A stretch of DNA of 64,000 bases, from positions 1 through 64,000 of the forward strand of contig JACJWW010000005.1 of the NCBI GenBank assembly GCA_020636935.1. The letters run 5' to 3'. Below are positions 1 to 7,853 of the stretch, piece after piece. Each line of letters starts with the position of its first letter. The stretch's first letter is position 1. This DNA comes from Nocardioidaceae bacterium (GTDB lineage: Bacteria; Actinomycetota; Actinomycetes; Propionibacteriales; Nocardioidaceae). Made by a program: the position numbers and the translations under genes. The notes under the pieces are model-generated. The model was not told where the DNA came from. It searched no databases and saw only the letters and a list, made by a program, of their open reading frames with translations.

Positions 1-1
1 G

Positions 2-178
2 CCGGGCCAGGTCGTCGTCGGCATCAAGACTGCCGATGTTGATGCGGCTGCCAAGGCCATCGAAGAGGCGGGCGGTGGCATCGTGAAGGCTCCGTACGAC
101 GATGCTCACGAGCGCCGCGCTGTGGTCTATGACCACAAGGGCAATGCCTTGGTCTTCTACAGCCCATTGGCTCGCTGA
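2..178 (+). CDS. VOC (glyoxalase/bleomycin-resistance fold) family protein, C-terminal part
   Basis: Only the last 58 codons are inside the window; the gene begins upstream. The visible piece contains VVVGIKTADVDAAAKAIEEAG followed by a short loop and VVYDHKGNALVFYSPLAR. This matches the second beta-alpha-beta-beta-beta half of the vicinal-oxygen-chelate fold, in which a helix precedes a strand with a D-x-x-G-N/D-x-L/F motif. The substrate cannot be told from this part. The stop is 25 bp before the next GTG start, so the two genes may share a transcript. The family call is an inference from a short fragment. Confidence 0.6.
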   Translation, partial: PGQVVVGIKTADVDAAAKAIEEAGGGIVKAPYDDAHERRAVVYDHKGNALVFYSPLAR

Positions 179-203
179 GCGCCCGGAGCGGAGAGACAAT
201 CCT

Positions 204-1112
204 GTGACCGAACAAAACCGTAAGGACATCGCCTTCGCGTCTGGCAAGGAGCGCTGCGCCGCGTGGCTCTACCTTCCCGAAGGTGCCAGCGCCGACCACA
301 AAGTGCCGATCATTGTGATGGCGCATGGTTTGGGTGGCGTACGCCGAGCCCGTCTCGATGCCTTTGCCGAACGATTCTGTGCAGCCGGATATGCCTGCTT
401 GGTCTTCGACTATCGCCACTTCGGTGACAGCACGGGCATGCCCCGTGAGCTCTTGCGGGTGCCGCTGCAGCGCGAGGATTACCACGCTGCGATCGCCCAC
501 GCCCGCACCATCCCCGAGGTGGATCCCGAGCGGGTGGTCCTGTGGGGCACCTCATTTTCCGGTGGTCACGTGATCGTCACTGCTGCTGAAGACCCACGTG
601 TGGTGGCGGCGATCGCGCAATGCCCCTTCACCGACGGCATTGCCTCGGTGCTCGCGATCAACCCGATCGTGTCAGCGAAGTTGACGGTGTTGGCAACCCA
701 AGATGCGGCCTTGGCCGCCAGTGGCAAGGGCTTGGTGCGGGTCCCTCTGGTCGGTGCTCCCGGCGAGACTGCGCTGATGACAGCCCCTGATGCGAAACCT
801 GGTTATGAAGCGGTCTTGGCGGCGGCTGGCTATGACGTGCCGACTGGGATGGCCGCACGCGTGGTCTTCGACGTACTCCGCGCCCGGCCGGGTGTCAAGG
901 CCAAGGATGTCGTGTGCCCGATCATGTTTGCGGTGTGCAAGCCCGACAGTGTGGCTCCGTCCAAGGCGACTTTGCGCCACGCTGCCAAGGCGCCCAAGGG
1001 TGAGATCAAGATGTACGACGCAGGGCACTTCGACATCTACGTCGGTGACGACTTCGAGCAGGTCGTGGCCGACGAACTCGACTTCCTGAGCCGCCATGTG
1101 CCCCTCGGCTGA
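204..1112 (+). CDS. alpha/beta hydrolase (dienelactone-hydrolase-like)
   Basis: A cytoplasmic serine hydrolase of about 302 residues; the substrate is unknown. The oxyanion region VMAHGLGGVRRARLDAFAE appears early, the nucleophile elbow is LWGTSFSGGH with Ser in the centre, a likely acid lies in VCKPDSVAP, and the catalytic His is in YDAGHFDIYVGDDF near the C terminus. The whole triad is therefore visible. The GTG at 204 is chosen because it follows a purine-rich ggagcggagaga ribosome-binding sequence and the protein begins MTEQNRKDIAF. The frame stays open further upstream but runs into the previous gene. It is followed 17 bp later by a cation efflux gene. No signal peptide is seen. Confidence 0.8.
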   Translation: MTEQNRKDIAFASGKERCAAWLYLPEGASADHKVPIIVMAHGLGGVRRARLDAFAERFCAAGYACLVFDYRHFGDSTGMPRELLRVPLQREDYHAAIAHARTIPEVDPERVVLWGTSFSGGHVIVTAAEDPRVVAAIAQCPFTDGIASVLAINPIVSAKLTVLATQDAALAASGKGLVRVPLVGAPGETALMTAPDAKPGYEAVLAAAGYDVPTGMAARVVFDVLRARPGVKAKDVVCPIMFAVCKPDSVAPSKATLRHAAKAPKGEIKMYDAGHFDIYVGDDFEQVVADELDFLSRHVPLG

Positions 1113-1129
1113 CCGGGAGACTGCCGCTG

Positions 1130-2053
1130 ATGACCAGGCGTAACCTGACCAGGTTCACTTGGCTCTCGATCGCGGCCGCTCTGGCCACGATCGCCCTCAA
1201 GACCTATGCCTACTATCTGACCGGATCAGTTGGCCTGCTCTCCGATGCGGCCGAATCCTTGGTCAATCTGGTGGCGGCAGTAGTGGCCCTCATTGCCTTG
1301 ACCGTGGCGGCCCGACCGCCCGATGAGCATCACAATTACGCCTACACAAAGGCTGAATATCTAAGCGCTGTCGTCGAAGGCGCGATGATCTTCGTGGCGG
1401 CACTGTTCATCATCTACACGGCCATCGAGCGCCTGTTGCATCCTCAACCGCTGGAGAATGTCGGGATTGCCTTGGCGATCTCCTTGTTTGCATCTGTGAT
1501 CAATGGCGTCGTGTCTGTTGTGTTGATGCGGGCTGGCAAACGCCACCGGTCGATCACGCTGCGGGCAGACGGCAAACACCTGATGACTGATGTCTGGACC
1601 TCAATCGGTGTGGTCGTCGGTGTCTTTGCCGTGGCGATCACTGGCTGGACCCGGCTCGATCCGGTGATTGCTCTCGTGGTCGGCATCAACATCATCATCG
1701 CCGGATGGGCGCTGCTCAAGGAGTCTGTGGGTGGTCTGCTTGATCGGGCTGTTGATGAAGACACCCAGGAGATCATCGACCGGATAACGGCTGAGTTCAC
1801 CGCCGACGGGCAAGTGCAGATCCATGCGATCCGCTCCCGGGAGTCTGGGCACTATCACTTCGTGTCAATGCATGTCTTGGTGCCGGGCGATTGGAAGGTC
1901 AGTCGTGGGCACGACATTTGTGAGCGACTTGAGACCCAGTTGGAGACTGAGATTGGCTCGTGCGAGGTGTTCACGCATCTGGAGCCACTTGAAGACCCCC
2001 GGGCCTACGAACGAGAGTTGGGGGTACGCCGCCCCCACAGCCTGGGCGACTAA
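1130..2053 (+). CDS. cation diffusion facilitator (CDF) family transporter
   Basis: An integral membrane divalent-metal/proton antiporter of 307 residues, the usual CDF size. TM2 carries the metal-site sequence LLSDAAESLVN, and TM5 carries DGKHLMTDVWTSIGV, which supplies the HxxxD half of the transport site. A cytoplasmic C-terminal domain of about 90 residues with His-rich stretches (ESGHYHFVSMHVLV) follows, as expected for the dimerising metal-binding domain. The ATG has gggag upstream. It lies between a hydrolase and glmU on the same strand with short gaps. Zn, Co, Fe and Mn are all possible substrates; the sequence alone does not decide. Confidence 0.88.
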   Translation: MTRRNLTRFTWLSIAAALATIALKTYAYYLTGSVGLLSDAAESLVNLVAAVVALIALTVAARPPDEHHNYAYTKAEYLSAVVEGAMIFVAALFIIYTAIERLLHPQPLENVGIALAISLFASVINGVVSVVLMRAGKRHRSITLRADGKHLMTDVWTSIGVVVGVFAVAITGWTRLDPVIALVVGINIIIAGWALLKESVGGLLDRAVDEDTQEIIDRITAEFTADGQVQIHAIRSRESGHYHFVSMHVLVPGDWKVSRGHDICERLETQLETEIGSCEVFTHLEPLEDPRAYERELGVRRPHSLGD

Positions 2054-2085
2054 TCTGTGACCAAGCTCAACTGGATGGGATCTTG

Positions 2086-3549
2086 ATGTCTGCTGATTTG
2101 ACCGTGATCGTGTTGGCCGCTGGCGGCGGCACGCGGATGAAGTCCAAGACCATGAAGGTCCTGCACCCGATTGCGGGCCGGTCGATGGTCGGGCACGTGC
2201 TCACTGCGGTGGCTGGGGTGGAGCCACGCAGGGTAGTAGCCGTGATCGGCACCCAGCGCGAACAGGTCGGGCCGCACATCCAATCGTTGATGCCTGAGTG
2301 TGTGCTGGCTGTGCAGGAGACTCAGGAGGGCACCGGTCACGCCGTACGCATCGGCTGGGATGCCGTGCCCGGACCTGAGCATCGAGGCATCGTGTTGGTT
2401 GCCTATGGCGACACCCCGTTGTTGGAGGCCGAGAGCCTCAAGGCATTCGTGGACTTCCACGCAGCATCCCCGGCAGTGATCAGCATCTTGTCTGGCAAGG
2501 TGGCCGACCCCGGAGGCTACGGCCGGATCATCCGCAACGATCAGGGGCAGGTCGAGGCAATCGTCGAGCACAAGGACGCCAGCGATGAGCAGCGCCTGGT
2601 CGATGAAATCAACAGTGGCATCTTGGCCTTCGATGCGGATTTCCTCGATCGTGCGCTCCCGTTGTTGAGCAATGCCAATGCAGCCGGGGAGTACTACCTC
2701 ACCGACACGGTGGCCTTGGCGCGACAGGCGGGCGAGACCGTGGAGGCCTTCGTCCTTGACGATGTCGACCAGACCGAGGGTGCCAATGATCGAGTCCAGT
2801 TGGCCAAGATGGGCAAGGAGAAGAACCGCCGGATCCTGCTGAAGTGGATGCGCGCCGGAGTCACGATCATGGACCCCGACACCACATGGATCGACGCCGA
2901 TGTGCGATTGGAGTCCGACGTCACGATCCTGCCTGGCGTGCAACTCCTTGGGGCCACGGTGGTCGCCGAGGATGCCGTGGTCGGGCCGGACTGCACCTTG
3001 AAGGACGTCGAGATCGGCCAGGGTGCCCGCGTCATCCGGGCTCACGGTGAGTTGGCCGTGATCGGGGCTGGTGCCGAGGTCGGCCCCTTCTCCTATCTGC
3101 GGCCTGGTACCCAACTCGGGGCCGGAGGCAAGATTGGCGCCTATGTGGAGACCAAAAATGTCGTGATCGGTGAGGGTGCCAAAGTGCCGCACCTGTCCTA
3201 TGTCGGGGATGCCGAGATCGGCGAGGGCACCAATATCGGTGCCGGCACGATCTTCGCCAACTACGACGGGGTCAACAAGCACCGTACGGTGATCGGCAAG
3301 CATGCTCGCACGGGCAGCAACAACACCTTCATTGCGCCCGTCACAGTGGGCGATGGCGCGGGCACGGGTGGGGGCAGTGTGATCCGTGATGATGTGCCCG
3401 CAGGTGCCCTGGGGGTCTCGTCGGGACCCCAGCGCAATATCCTCGGGTGGGCGTTGAAGAATAGGCCGGGTACGGCGCAGGCTGAGGTGGCCTCCCAAGC
3501 GGCGGCGTCCACCGATGAGTCGGGCGCCTCACCATCTGAAGCACAATGA
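2086..3549 (+). CDS. glmU: bifunctional UDP-N-acetylglucosamine pyrophosphorylase / glucosamine-1-phosphate N-acetyltransferase
   Basis: GlmU makes UDP-GlcNAc for peptidoglycan: it acetylates glucosamine-1-phosphate and then uridylates it. The N-terminal Rossmann domain starts with VIVLAAGGGTRMKS, the nucleotide-binding signature, and has VAYGDTPLL with the metal-binding Asp. From about residue 260 the sequence becomes hexapeptide repeats of a left-handed beta helix (IGQGARV, IGAYVETKNV, IGEGTNIGAGT). FANYDGVNKH contains the acetyltransferase residues. The 487-aa length is normal and the C-terminal tail is low complexity. The frame also offers a TTG one codon upstream, but ATG 2086 is more likely. 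Order glmU-prs is typical of Actinomycetota. Confidence 0.96.
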   Translation: MSADLTVIVLAAGGGTRMKSKTMKVLHPIAGRSMVGHVLTAVAGVEPRRVVAVIGTQREQVGPHIQSLMPECVLAVQETQEGTGHAVRIGWDAVPGPEHRGIVLVAYGDTPLLEAESLKAFVDFHAASPAVISILSGKVADPGGYGRIIRNDQGQVEAIVEHKDASDEQRLVDEINSGILAFDADFLDRALPLLSNANAAGEYYLTDTVALARQAGETVEAFVLDDVDQTEGANDRVQLAKMGKEKNRRILLKWMRAGVTIMDPDTTWIDADVRLESDVTILPGVQLLGATVVAEDAVVGPDCTLKDVEIGQGARVIRAHGELAVIGAGAEVGPFSYLRPGTQLGAGGKIGAYVETKNVVIGEGAKVPHLSYVGDAEIGEGTNIGAGTIFANYDGVNKHRTVIGKHARTGSNNTFIAPVTVGDGAGTGGGSVIRDDVPAGALGVSSGPQRNILGWALKNRPGTAQAEVASQAAASTDESGASPSEAQ

Positions 3550-3562
3550 GAAAGTTGGCCCT

Positions 3563-4543
3563 GTGAGCGGGATGAAGCGGACCACTGAAAAGAACTTGAT
3601 GGTATTCAGCGGGCGTGCTCACCCCGCCCTCGCTGAAGAAGTCGCCAAGGAGTTGGGCACGGGCCTGGTGCCCACGTCTGCCTATGAGTTCGCCAACTCC
3701 GAGATCTATGTCCGCTACGAAGAGTCTGTGCGTGGCTGTGATGCCTTCGTGATCCAGAGTCACACCGCGCCGATCAACGAATGGATCATGGAGCACCTGA
3801 TCATGGTCGATGCCCTCAAGCGGGCCTCGGCCAAACGGATCACCGTGGTGATGCCCTTCTATGGCTATGCCCGCCAAGACAAGAAGCATCGCGGCCGTGA
3901 GCCGATCTCGGCACGATTGGTGGCAGACCTGTTCAAGACCGCCGGCGCTGACCGACTGATCTGTGTCGACCTGCACGCTGATCAGATCCAGGGCTTCTTC
4001 GATGGCCCGGTCGATCACCTGATGGCGCTGCCGATCTTGGCCGACTATGTGCGCGACAAATACTCACAAGAGCCATTGGCGGTGGTCTCGCCCGACGCGG
4101 GTCGGATCAAGGTGGCTGAGCGTTGGTCGGCCCGCCTGGGTGGGGTGCCGCTGGCCTTCATCCACAAGACCCGCCGTACTGATCGACCCAACGAAACCAG
4201 CGCAAATCGGGTGGTCGGTGAGGTCAAGGGGCGCATGTGTGTGCTGGTCGACGACATGATCGACACCGGAGGCACGATCGTCAAGGCGGCCGAAGCCTTG
4301 ATGGAAGACGGGGCCGCAGGGGTCGTGATCGCTGCCACCCATGCGCTGTTGTCTGATCCAGCGGTTGACCGACTCAAGAATTCGCCAGCGGTGGAGGTGA
4401 TCGTCACCGACACCTTGCCTTTGGCTCCTGAGTGCGACTTCGACAAACTCACCTGCTTGTCGATTGCCCCATTGGTGTCGCGGGCGATTCGCGAGGTCTT
4501 CCTTGATGGCTCGGTGACCTCGATGTTCGACGGGCACGCCTAG
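3563..4543 (+). CDS. prs: ribose-phosphate pyrophosphokinase
   Basis: PRPP synthetase converts ribose-5-phosphate and ATP to phosphoribosyl pyrophosphate for purine, pyrimidine, His and Trp synthesis. About 326 residues. The N terminus TTEKNLMVFSGRAHPALAEE is characteristic. The ATP site RRTDR, the flexible-loop region YARQDKKHRGREPISARL and the PRPP-binding loop CVLVDDMIDTGGTIVKA are all present. GTG 3563 is chosen (MSGMKRTTEKN) with a gagaaag element upstream; ATG 3572 is an alternative. It starts 13 bp after glmU, so the two are probably co-transcribed. rplY and pth, its usual downstream neighbours, are displaced by an insertion of about 3 kb. Confidence 0.96.
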   Translation: MSGMKRTTEKNLMVFSGRAHPALAEEVAKELGTGLVPTSAYEFANSEIYVRYEESVRGCDAFVIQSHTAPINEWIMEHLIMVDALKRASAKRITVVMPFYGYARQDKKHRGREPISARLVADLFKTAGADRLICVDLHADQIQGFFDGPVDHLMALPILADYVRDKYSQEPLAVVSPDAGRIKVAERWSARLGGVPLAFIHKTRRTDRPNETSANRVVGEVKGRMCVLVDDMIDTGGTIVKAAEALMEDGAAGVVIAATHALLSDPAVDRLKNSPAVEVIVTDTLPLAPECDFDKLTCLSIAPLVSRAIREVFLDGSVTSMFDGHA

Positions 4544-4613
4544 CCGTACGCCGACCCACCGGCCGGGAAGATAACAGACTAATCATCGTTTGTCCGTTTT
4601 TTACGATTTCTCT

Positions 4614-4637
4614 GCGGAACTGTCTAGTTCCGTTTTA
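4614..4637 (+). terminator. possible intrinsic terminator after prs
   Basis: The inverted repeat CGGAAC-tgtcta-GTTCCG is followed by TTTT, 70 bp after the prs stop. The stem is only 6 bp, so the call is modest. It lies in a clearly AT-rich stretch (about 4570-4660) between prs and the secreted paralogues, which probably also holds the promoter for the latter. Nothing else is recognised in 4544-4699. Confidence 0.4.
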
Positions 4638-4699
4638 CCTTCATTAGTAGGCCTTGCTCGTGTCAGAGGGGACACTGCGGCCTTGGAGAGGGAGAGATC

Positions 4700-5713
4700 A
4701 TGGAAATTCCATGGAGCCGGGCAATGGCCACGGCGACAAGACGAGGGTTGGCCGTCGCCGTCGGCGCGATGGTCATGGTGACTGGTTGGTCAGCGTTGCC
4801 AGCAAATGCCGTACCAGTCGATGTGACGGTAGTCATCCAGGCTGATGGAGTGCCGCTTGGTGAGGATGTGGGCCAGATGACGGTCTTCTCCTATGAGCTG
4901 GCTAGCAAGTCTTGGCAGCGAGTCGCCGATGACGGCACCAATGACTCAGGTATCTCAACAGTGTCTGTCGAGCCGGGAGAATACCGCTTCTGTTTCGAGA
5001 AGGACTCCGACATCACCACAGAGTCCACTTGCTTGGGCAACCCATTGGTCTCTGATGCCACCACAGTGACTGTCTCAGGCATCACCGACTTGGGAGTGGT
5101 CAACCTCGGCAAGAAGACAGTGGCCAATGCATCGGGTGCGACCATCACTGGTCGTCCTCTTGTGGGGCAGCGACTGACCTTCGACATCAGTAGCGTGACT
5201 CCAGACCCATTGCAGACCACCATCTACTGGTTGAGAGATGCCGGTTTGCCGGCCTCCCAAGGGATGCCGCCTGTTGGTTATGTTGTCGGTGAAGGTCCGC
5301 ACTATGTCGTTCGCGACCGGGACGTGGGCCACACCATCACCGCCGGACTCCTGTTTGGCGGGCCAACCGTGCGTGGCCCATGGATGGTTGGCAATGAGGC
5401 TTCGTTCTACCTGCACATGCCGGCCACGACGATCGTGCTTCCTGCAGGCTTCTCGGGTGCGCCGAAGATGCAGGCGCGAAGGTGGAAGCGCGGAGCCAAG
5501 GCCTCCTATGTGGCGCCAGCCGATGTGCCTGCAGGTGTGACCGCGCAGTTCCAGTGGTTGCGCAATGGCAAGGCAATCAAGGGTCAGACCGGCCCGACGC
5601 ACAAGATCGCCCGCAAGGACCGCAAGAAGCGGATCTCTCTGCGAGTGACCTACACCCGTCCAGGCCACGAGACCGTGACTATGGAGTCCGCTCCGTCTCG
5701 CCGGGTCAAGTGA
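4700..5713 (+). CDS. secreted protein with Ig-like domains, first of two tandem paralogues
   Basis: No function is recognised. The 337-residue protein begins with a signal peptide: a basic region with ATRRG, a hydrophobic core LAVAVGAMVMVTGWSAL and the cleavage-like PANAVP. The mature part has three regions. The first is an N-terminal beta domain with two cysteines (YRFCFEKDS, TCLGNP), probably disulfide bonded. The second is a middle domain starting GRPLVGQRLTFD. The third is a C-terminal Ig-like domain with FQWLRNGKAIKGQT and ISLRVTYTRPG. The last pattern is common in actinobacterial cell-surface adhesin-like repeats. The start has an excellent ggagagggagag ribosome-binding site. The next gene, 17 bp away, is a paralogue of the same layout. 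A role at the cell surface is inference. Confidence 0.75.
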   Translation: MEIPWSRAMATATRRGLAVAVGAMVMVTGWSALPANAVPVDVTVVIQADGVPLGEDVGQMTVFSYELASKSWQRVADDGTNDSGISTVSVEPGEYRFCFEKDSDITTESTCLGNPLVSDATTVTVSGITDLGVVNLGKKTVANASGATITGRPLVGQRLTFDISSVTPDPLQTTIYWLRDAGLPASQGMPPVGYVVGEGPHYVVRDRDVGHTITAGLLFGGPTVRGPWMVGNEASFYLHMPATTIVLPAGFSGAPKMQARRWKRGAKASYVAPADVPAGVTAQFQWLRNGKAIKGQTGPTHKIARKDRKKRISLRVTYTRPGHETVTMESAPSRRVK

Positions 5714-5730
5714 GAAGAGGAGATAGGACC

Positions 5731-6714
5731 ATGAGGAAAATCATTCTCAGTGTGGCCACGCTAGCCACTAGTGCATTGATGTTCACAGGCTTGACCTCCG
5801 TGCCTGCCCAAGCCGCCGACCCGGTGGAGGTGACGGTCACAATCCAGACCGATGGCACTCCGGTTGGGGCCTGGGAGGGCCAGTTGGAGATCTATGAATA
5901 CCTGCCCGAGTTTGGTCGTTGGGAAGACAATCAGAGCTCCCATACGGATCCGTTTGGCAATGTCTATGCCCAACTCGACCCCGGCGAATATCGCTTCTGC
6001 TTCGTGGCCAGCGATCCCGAGTATGGTCAGACCTGCCATGGTGGCGCCGAGGTGCTCGATGCGACCACGGTTGACTTGCAGGCCGATCTCAACCTCGGTG
6101 TGATCAACCTGACCAAGAAGCCCTTGGCCAACACCAGTGCCATGGTCGTCAAGGGCCAGCCAGTCGTTGGTAAGCGGCTGACCCTCGACATGGACAGCGT
6201 CACGCCGTACCCCAATGTCGTACAGATCTATTGGGTGCGCGATGGCGCCCCGCCGGTGACGCCGGGTGACGGGCCAATCGGACAGACGGTCGGTATGGGC
6301 AGCGAGTACGTCGTGCGTCCAGCGGATGCCGGACACACACTGAGTGCAGTTTTGATGTTCATGGACTCCCAAGTGCGAGGCCCCTTCGCCATGGAATGGA
6401 GCACCTTCGCGATGACGCCAGCGACCGGCGTGGTGTTGATGCCGGTTGGTTTTTCGGATGCTCCGAGGATGGCTGCGAAGCGGTGGAAGAAGGGCAAGGT
6501 TGCCTCTTATGTGGTGCCCAGTGATCTGCCTGTTGGTGTGACTGCGAGTTTCCAGTGGTTGCGCAATGGTCAGGCAATCCCCGGGCAGACGACGCCCAAG
6601 CACAAGATCACCAAGCGTGATCGCAGGAAGCGGCTGTCGTTGCGGGTGACCTATTCACGGCCTGGCTATGCCGACACCGTGATGGAGACTCCGCCTTCGC
6701 GTCGGATCAGGTAG
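5731..6714 (+). CDS. secreted protein with Ig-like domains, second tandem paralogue
   Basis: The 327-residue paralogue of the preceding protein has the same domain order: a signal peptide (MRKIILSVATLATSALMF, cleavage near PAQAA), a two-cysteine beta domain (GEYRFCFVAS, QTCHGG), a middle domain (GQPVVGKRLTLDMDSV) and a C-terminal Ig-like domain (FQWLRNGQAIPGQT, LSLRVTYSRPGYAD). ATG 5731 is chosen because agaggagat lies just upstream and a signal peptide follows. The longer open frame would begin inside the previous gene. Divergence is greatest in the first domain after residue 60. Function unknown; co-transcription is likely given the 17-bp gap. Confidence 0.77.
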   Translation: MRKIILSVATLATSALMFTGLTSVPAQAADPVEVTVTIQTDGTPVGAWEGQLEIYEYLPEFGRWEDNQSSHTDPFGNVYAQLDPGEYRFCFVASDPEYGQTCHGGAEVLDATTVDLQADLNLGVINLTKKPLANTSAMVVKGQPVVGKRLTLDMDSVTPYPNVVQIYWVRDGAPPVTPGDGPIGQTVGMGSEYVVRPADAGHTLSAVLMFMDSQVRGPFAMEWSTFAMTPATGVVLMPVGFSDAPRMAAKRWKKGKVASYVVPSDLPVGVTASFQWLRNGQAIPGQTTPKHKITKRDRRKRLSLRVTYSRPGYADTVMETPPSRRIR

Positions 6715-6756
6715 TACCCAACTGCGCTGCCACCGGGCTGTGCCACAGTGTGACCC

Positions 6757-7602
6757 GTGATCACTGTTGCGTGGAGCCTGGTGGCAGTGCTGTGCGCGGT
6801 TGTCGCAGCCCTTGGGTTCGTGGTGGCTGATCTACGAGCCAAGCTGGCCGAGGCCCGACAGGAGGCGGAGTTGCTGCGCCAGCCAGAAGTGGTCGGAGAG
6901 CCAGTTGGCTGGGCGCCGCCCGCGCTGGTGGCTGCTGGCAAGGTCGTCGGTGCCGTGGTGGAGCAAGCCCAACAGACCGCCCAACGGTTGCGAGATGAGG
7001 GTGTAGGTGGCCTGCTCTGGGGCTCGCTGGAAGATTTCAGTCGATGGGCCCTGGACCAACAATCACAGATCGCCCAGATCGCTGCCGAAGATGGCACGGT
7101 CACGATCATGTTCTCCGACATCGAAGGCTCAACCCGCCTGAACTCCACACTTGGTGACAAACAGTGGGTGAAGGTGCTGGCCGCTCACGACGAGTTGGTC
7201 GAGCTCTATGTCGACAAATACCGTGGGCTGGTCGTGAAGACTCAAGGCGATGGGCACATGCTGGTGTTCAACAACCCGCAACTTGCTGTGGAGGCCGCCC
7301 TCGACATCAACCGGGCGCTGGCCGCGACTTGGCATCGCAACCGGCATTTGCGGCGTACGCCGATCAGCCTGCGCTTCGGACTCCACACCGGTACGGCCAT
7401 CGAGCGCGGTGGGGACTTCTTTGGGCAAAATGTCGCTTTGGCCGCAAGGATCGCGGCTCAGGCCGAAGGTGGCGAGATCTTGGTGAGTGAAGAGGTCGCC
7501 AAGGCACTGGATGAAGATTTCATCGTGGGAGTGGCCAAGACCGTGGAGTTGAAGGGCTTCGAGGGCTCCCACACCCTTTGGTACGTCGAAGGGCCGCGTT
7601 GA
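6757..7602 (+). CDS. class III adenylate/guanylate cyclase with one N-terminal membrane segment
   Basis: Makes a cyclic nucleotide, most likely cAMP, at the membrane. Residues 1-25 form one hydrophobic helix (TVAWSLVAVLCAVVAALGFV); a short coiled region follows, and the catalytic domain runs from about 110 to 275. The metal aspartates lie in MFSDIEGSTRL and KTQGDGHMLVF, the latter also providing the adenine-selecting Lys. The usual V-N-x-A-A-R motif reads GQNVALAARI, so the transition-state Asn is displaced two residues while Arg is kept; this is seen in some actinobacterial cyclases, but activity should not be assumed. The start is GTG. It lies between the secreted paralogues and rplY, an unusual place. 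Confidence 0.85.
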   Translation: MITVAWSLVAVLCAVVAALGFVVADLRAKLAEARQEAELLRQPEVVGEPVGWAPPALVAAGKVVGAVVEQAQQTAQRLRDEGVGGLLWGSLEDFSRWALDQQSQIAQIAAEDGTVTIMFSDIEGSTRLNSTLGDKQWVKVLAAHDELVELYVDKYRGLVVKTQGDGHMLVFNNPQLAVEAALDINRALAATWHRNRHLRRTPISLRFGLHTGTAIERGGDFFGQNVALAARIAAQAEGGEILVSEEVAKALDEDFIVGVAKTVELKGFEGSHTLWYVEGPR

Positions 7603-7662
7603 CTGATTGACTCAGGGGCCGGTGTCGCCTCTGCCGATTTTCCTTTGTCTGTAGGGATTCGC

Positions 7663-7668
7663 TAAGAT
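7663..7668 (+). promoter_or_regulatory. possible -10 element for the rplY leader
   Basis: TAAGAT stands in a locally AT-rich stretch, 185 bp before the rplY start. A convincing -35 is not visible (ttttcc at 19 bp is the best). If used, it gives a leader of about 180 nt that contains the hairpin at 7743-7783. Confidence 0.35.
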
Positions 7669-7742
7669 GATCACCGCCTTGGCGAGGGACGCCCCGAATG
7701 GGATGCAAGCTTCCGTTATCGACGCGGCCGTACGACTTCAAC

Positions 7743-7783
7743 CGTGCACTGCGCCCTGATGACGCGGTGCATGTGTCTTTTTC
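7743..7783 (+). terminator. terminator-like hairpin with T-run in the rplY leader
   Basis: An 11-bp stem with two wobble pairs (7743-7753 against 7763-7773, loop of 9 nt) is followed by tgtctttttct, a real T-tract, which is unusual at this GC content. It lies 141 bp after the cyclase stop and 70 bp before rplY. It could end the cyclase transcript or act as an attenuator for rplY. The 251-bp gap 7603-7853 holds nothing else that I recognise. Confidence 0.5.
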
Positions 7784-7853
7784 TGGGTCTCTCATCGATG
7801 AGGCCGACCGATAACGAAGTGTCCACAAGACGCATGAACCAGAGAGACCAAAC

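Noticed and set aside
2050..3498. Long minus-strand open frame of 482 codons
   Set aside because: It is antisense to glmU with no recognisable domain; it mirrors the coding strand's codon bias.
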